DNA from: Myxococcales bacterium
Lineage (GTDB): Bacteria; Myxococcota_A; Polyangia; Haliangiales; Haliangiaceae
Length of the DNA: 57,815 nt
Direction of reading: 5' to 3'
NCBI GenBank assembly: GCA_011526095.1
Contig: WYBA01000033.1
Span: forward strand, 1 to 57,815
The position numbers and the translations under genes were made by a program. Shown one piece after another: positions 56,682 through 57,815 of this stretch. Within the stretch, counting starts at the first letter, position 1; each line of letters starts with the position of its first letter. Under the pieces are notes generated by a model that saw nothing but the letters and a program-made list of their open reading frames with translations, was not told the DNA's origin and did not search any database.

Positions 56682-57294
56682 ACCGCCACCGCCTCCGCCT
56701 CCGCCGATGTCGACCGTCATTCACGCGGTGGCGCGAGCAGGACGGTCAGCATCCACCGTCCTCAGGACTCATCACATCTCGCGGTGCATTCGAAGCGCAG
56801 ATGCTCCAATGGATCAGGCATTTTCGGCTCATCCCGAGCCCGGCCCAGCGCCAGCGGGTGTGATTTCCAACCGTTCGCCCTGAGCCTCGACGTCGCGAGC
56901 GTCAGCCCGACGCCCACCGCGGACGCGCGAGACGGCGGCGGCGTGGCGGTGCTAGGCGCCGTGGCGTGGCGCGCGTCCCACGACCGTCCGGGAGACCGCG
57001 AACACCGGCGCCGGGCCAGGCAGGGGCCCGGCGCCTCGATGCTCGAGCGATCGCCGCGGAGGGTCCGATCACCGGACAGCAGGGATGGAGGGCCGGTCGA
57101 TTCTCGCGCGGGCGTGCACGTTGGGCTTGACGGGGTATGCGGCGCCGCGCGAGCTCCTCGTCGGAGATCGGCGCGAGATCTCGCGCCAGGTGCGCCGTGC
57201 GGCGCGTGGCGCGGAGAAGCGAGGCTCGACGCGGACATCGCGGTCGCGGGCGCGTTCGCGGGCTCCTGGCGCAAACCGTGACGCCGGAAATGCC
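56682..57294. other. Intergenic region, no supported gene
   Basis: This 613-bp stretch lies between the minimal kinase and the HNH-type gene. It holds a short CTCCGC hexamer trace (about 56689-56706) and a sequence at 56825-56862 that resembles a decayed copy of the hairpin repeat. AT content rises around 56760-56870. Open frames exist on both strands but have no signal, motif or codon pattern of a real gene. Confidence 0.5.
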
Positions 57295-57815
57295 GTGATA
57301 GACGTGAAGCTCACCGACGAGGAGTCGGCCGTGTTCGAAGAATCGAGCGTCCACGTGGGCGCACACGAGGTGGTGAGTGGCATCGAGCGTGAGCGGGACG
57401 ACCGCGCGGATGGCCAGGACTGGCGATCGGTCGACCGCCAGCTCCGCTCGCTCGCGCAGCGCCGCGCGGCGCTCGATGTCGAGGAGGCGCGGCTGCTGTT
57501 GCTGGCCCGCCGGCTCGACGTCCACATCCCGCTCGGCTACGGCACGTTCGTCGAGTACGTCGAGCGGGTGCTGGGCTACCGGCCGCGCACCGCGCAGGAG
57601 CGGCTCCGCGTCGCCGAGCGTCTTGAGGAGCTACCGGCGACGCGGGCGGCGCTCGCCGCGGGCGAGGTCAGCTACAGCGCGGTCCGAGAGCTCACGCGGG
57701 TCGCGACGCCCGCGACCGAGGACGTCTGGCTCGCCGAGGTCCGCGGCCGGACGATGCGCGAGATCGAGCAGGCGCTCGCCGGGCGCGCCGAGGGCGATCA
57801 TCCCGACGACCCGGC
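57295..57815 (+). CDS. HNH-endonuclease/DUF222-like protein, N-terminal part
   Basis: The open frame runs from GTG 57295 (GGAAA 4 nt upstream) to the right edge, giving 173 codons. After a charged start it has FVEYVERVLGYRPRTAQERL, RVAERLEELPATRAALAAGE and SYSAVRELTRVATPATEDVW. This is the helical N-terminal region typical of many-copy HNH endonuclease-like proteins of myxobacteria and actinobacteria (DUF222-like). The HNH nuclease motif itself would lie beyond the window. The role of these proteins is unsettled. Confidence 0.75.
   Translation, partial: MIDVKLTDEESAVFEESSVHVGAHEVVSGIERERDDRADGQDWRSVDRQLRSLAQRRAALDVEEARLLLLARRLDVHIPLGYGTFVEYVERVLGYRPRTAQERLRVAERLEELPATRAALAAGEVSYSAVRELTRVATPATEDVWLAEVRGRTMREIEQALAGRAEGDHPDDP

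Noticed and set aside
56762..57525. Open frames of 165-207 codons on both strands between the minimal kinase and the HNH-type gene
   Set aside because: They have mixed Arg/Pro-rich composition, overlap each other and the HNH-type gene antisense, and show no family signature.

Overview
The window is about 57.8 kb of very GC-rich DNA (roughly three quarters G+C). It reads like a chromosomal piece of a myxobacterium or close relative (Myxococcota). The pointers are four Hanks-type Ser/Thr kinases (two of them 1,300-residue kinase-ATPase-repeat proteins), at least fourteen predicted lipoproteins with Pro-Asp-Ala or Asp/Gly-rich linkers, a choice-of-anchor L type lipoprotein, a CASTOR/POLLUX-like channel, and an HNH/DUF222-like protein at the right edge. 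This assignment is inference from gene content; there is no rRNA or other marker. No tRNA, rRNA, insertion sequence or CRISPR array was recognised.

Left end (1-2455, minus strand): a compact stress or metal operon in the order DUF427 protein, ECF sigma factor, zinc-finger anti-sigma factor, DoxX membrane protein, a secreted Lys/Asp-rich peptide with two CGGKDGCGG motifs, and the start of a DUF692 (MNIO) enzyme. It looks like a divergent member of the bufferin/HvfA family of copper-binding modified peptides. A TGTAACGCCC motif occurs three times on the coding strand and may be the sigma factor's own promoter element. Next come convergent egtD and egtB (ergothioneine), a two-domain chromate-type transporter, and an outer-membrane-like protein.

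7.4-15.3 kb: a small polysaccharide cluster (epimerase, GT2 glycosyltransferase, methyltransferase, flippase), two secreted lipoproteins, an ArsC/Spx-like protein and an M55 D-aminopeptidase.

15.3-33.5 kb: the two giant PknK-like kinases flank a set of surface lipoproteins, among them a PKD/beta-propeller/di-heme peroxidase fusion co-translated with an LVIVD-repeat protein. The set also includes a degenerate metzincin-like protein, an epimerase and a methyltransferase.

33.6-47.5 kb: mostly cell-envelope proteins, comprising two M16 peptidases, the channel, another LVIVD lipoprotein, a small histone-like protein and a secreted lipoprotein isoamylase. 46.9-56.7 kb: a PEGA-domain kinase co-translated with a TPR-like envelope protein, then a plus-strand run of lipoprotein, esterase, outer-membrane-like protein, L,D-transpeptidase, membrane protein and a minimal kinase with a Cys cluster in its activation loop.

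Threaded through the window is a hairpin repeat family (six clear copies) that flanks or adjoins arrays of a CTCCGY hexamer. Its stems covary between copies and four copies sit 25-53 bp past a stop codon in one fixed polarity. The same hexamer has expanded inside the coding region of the PEGA kinase.
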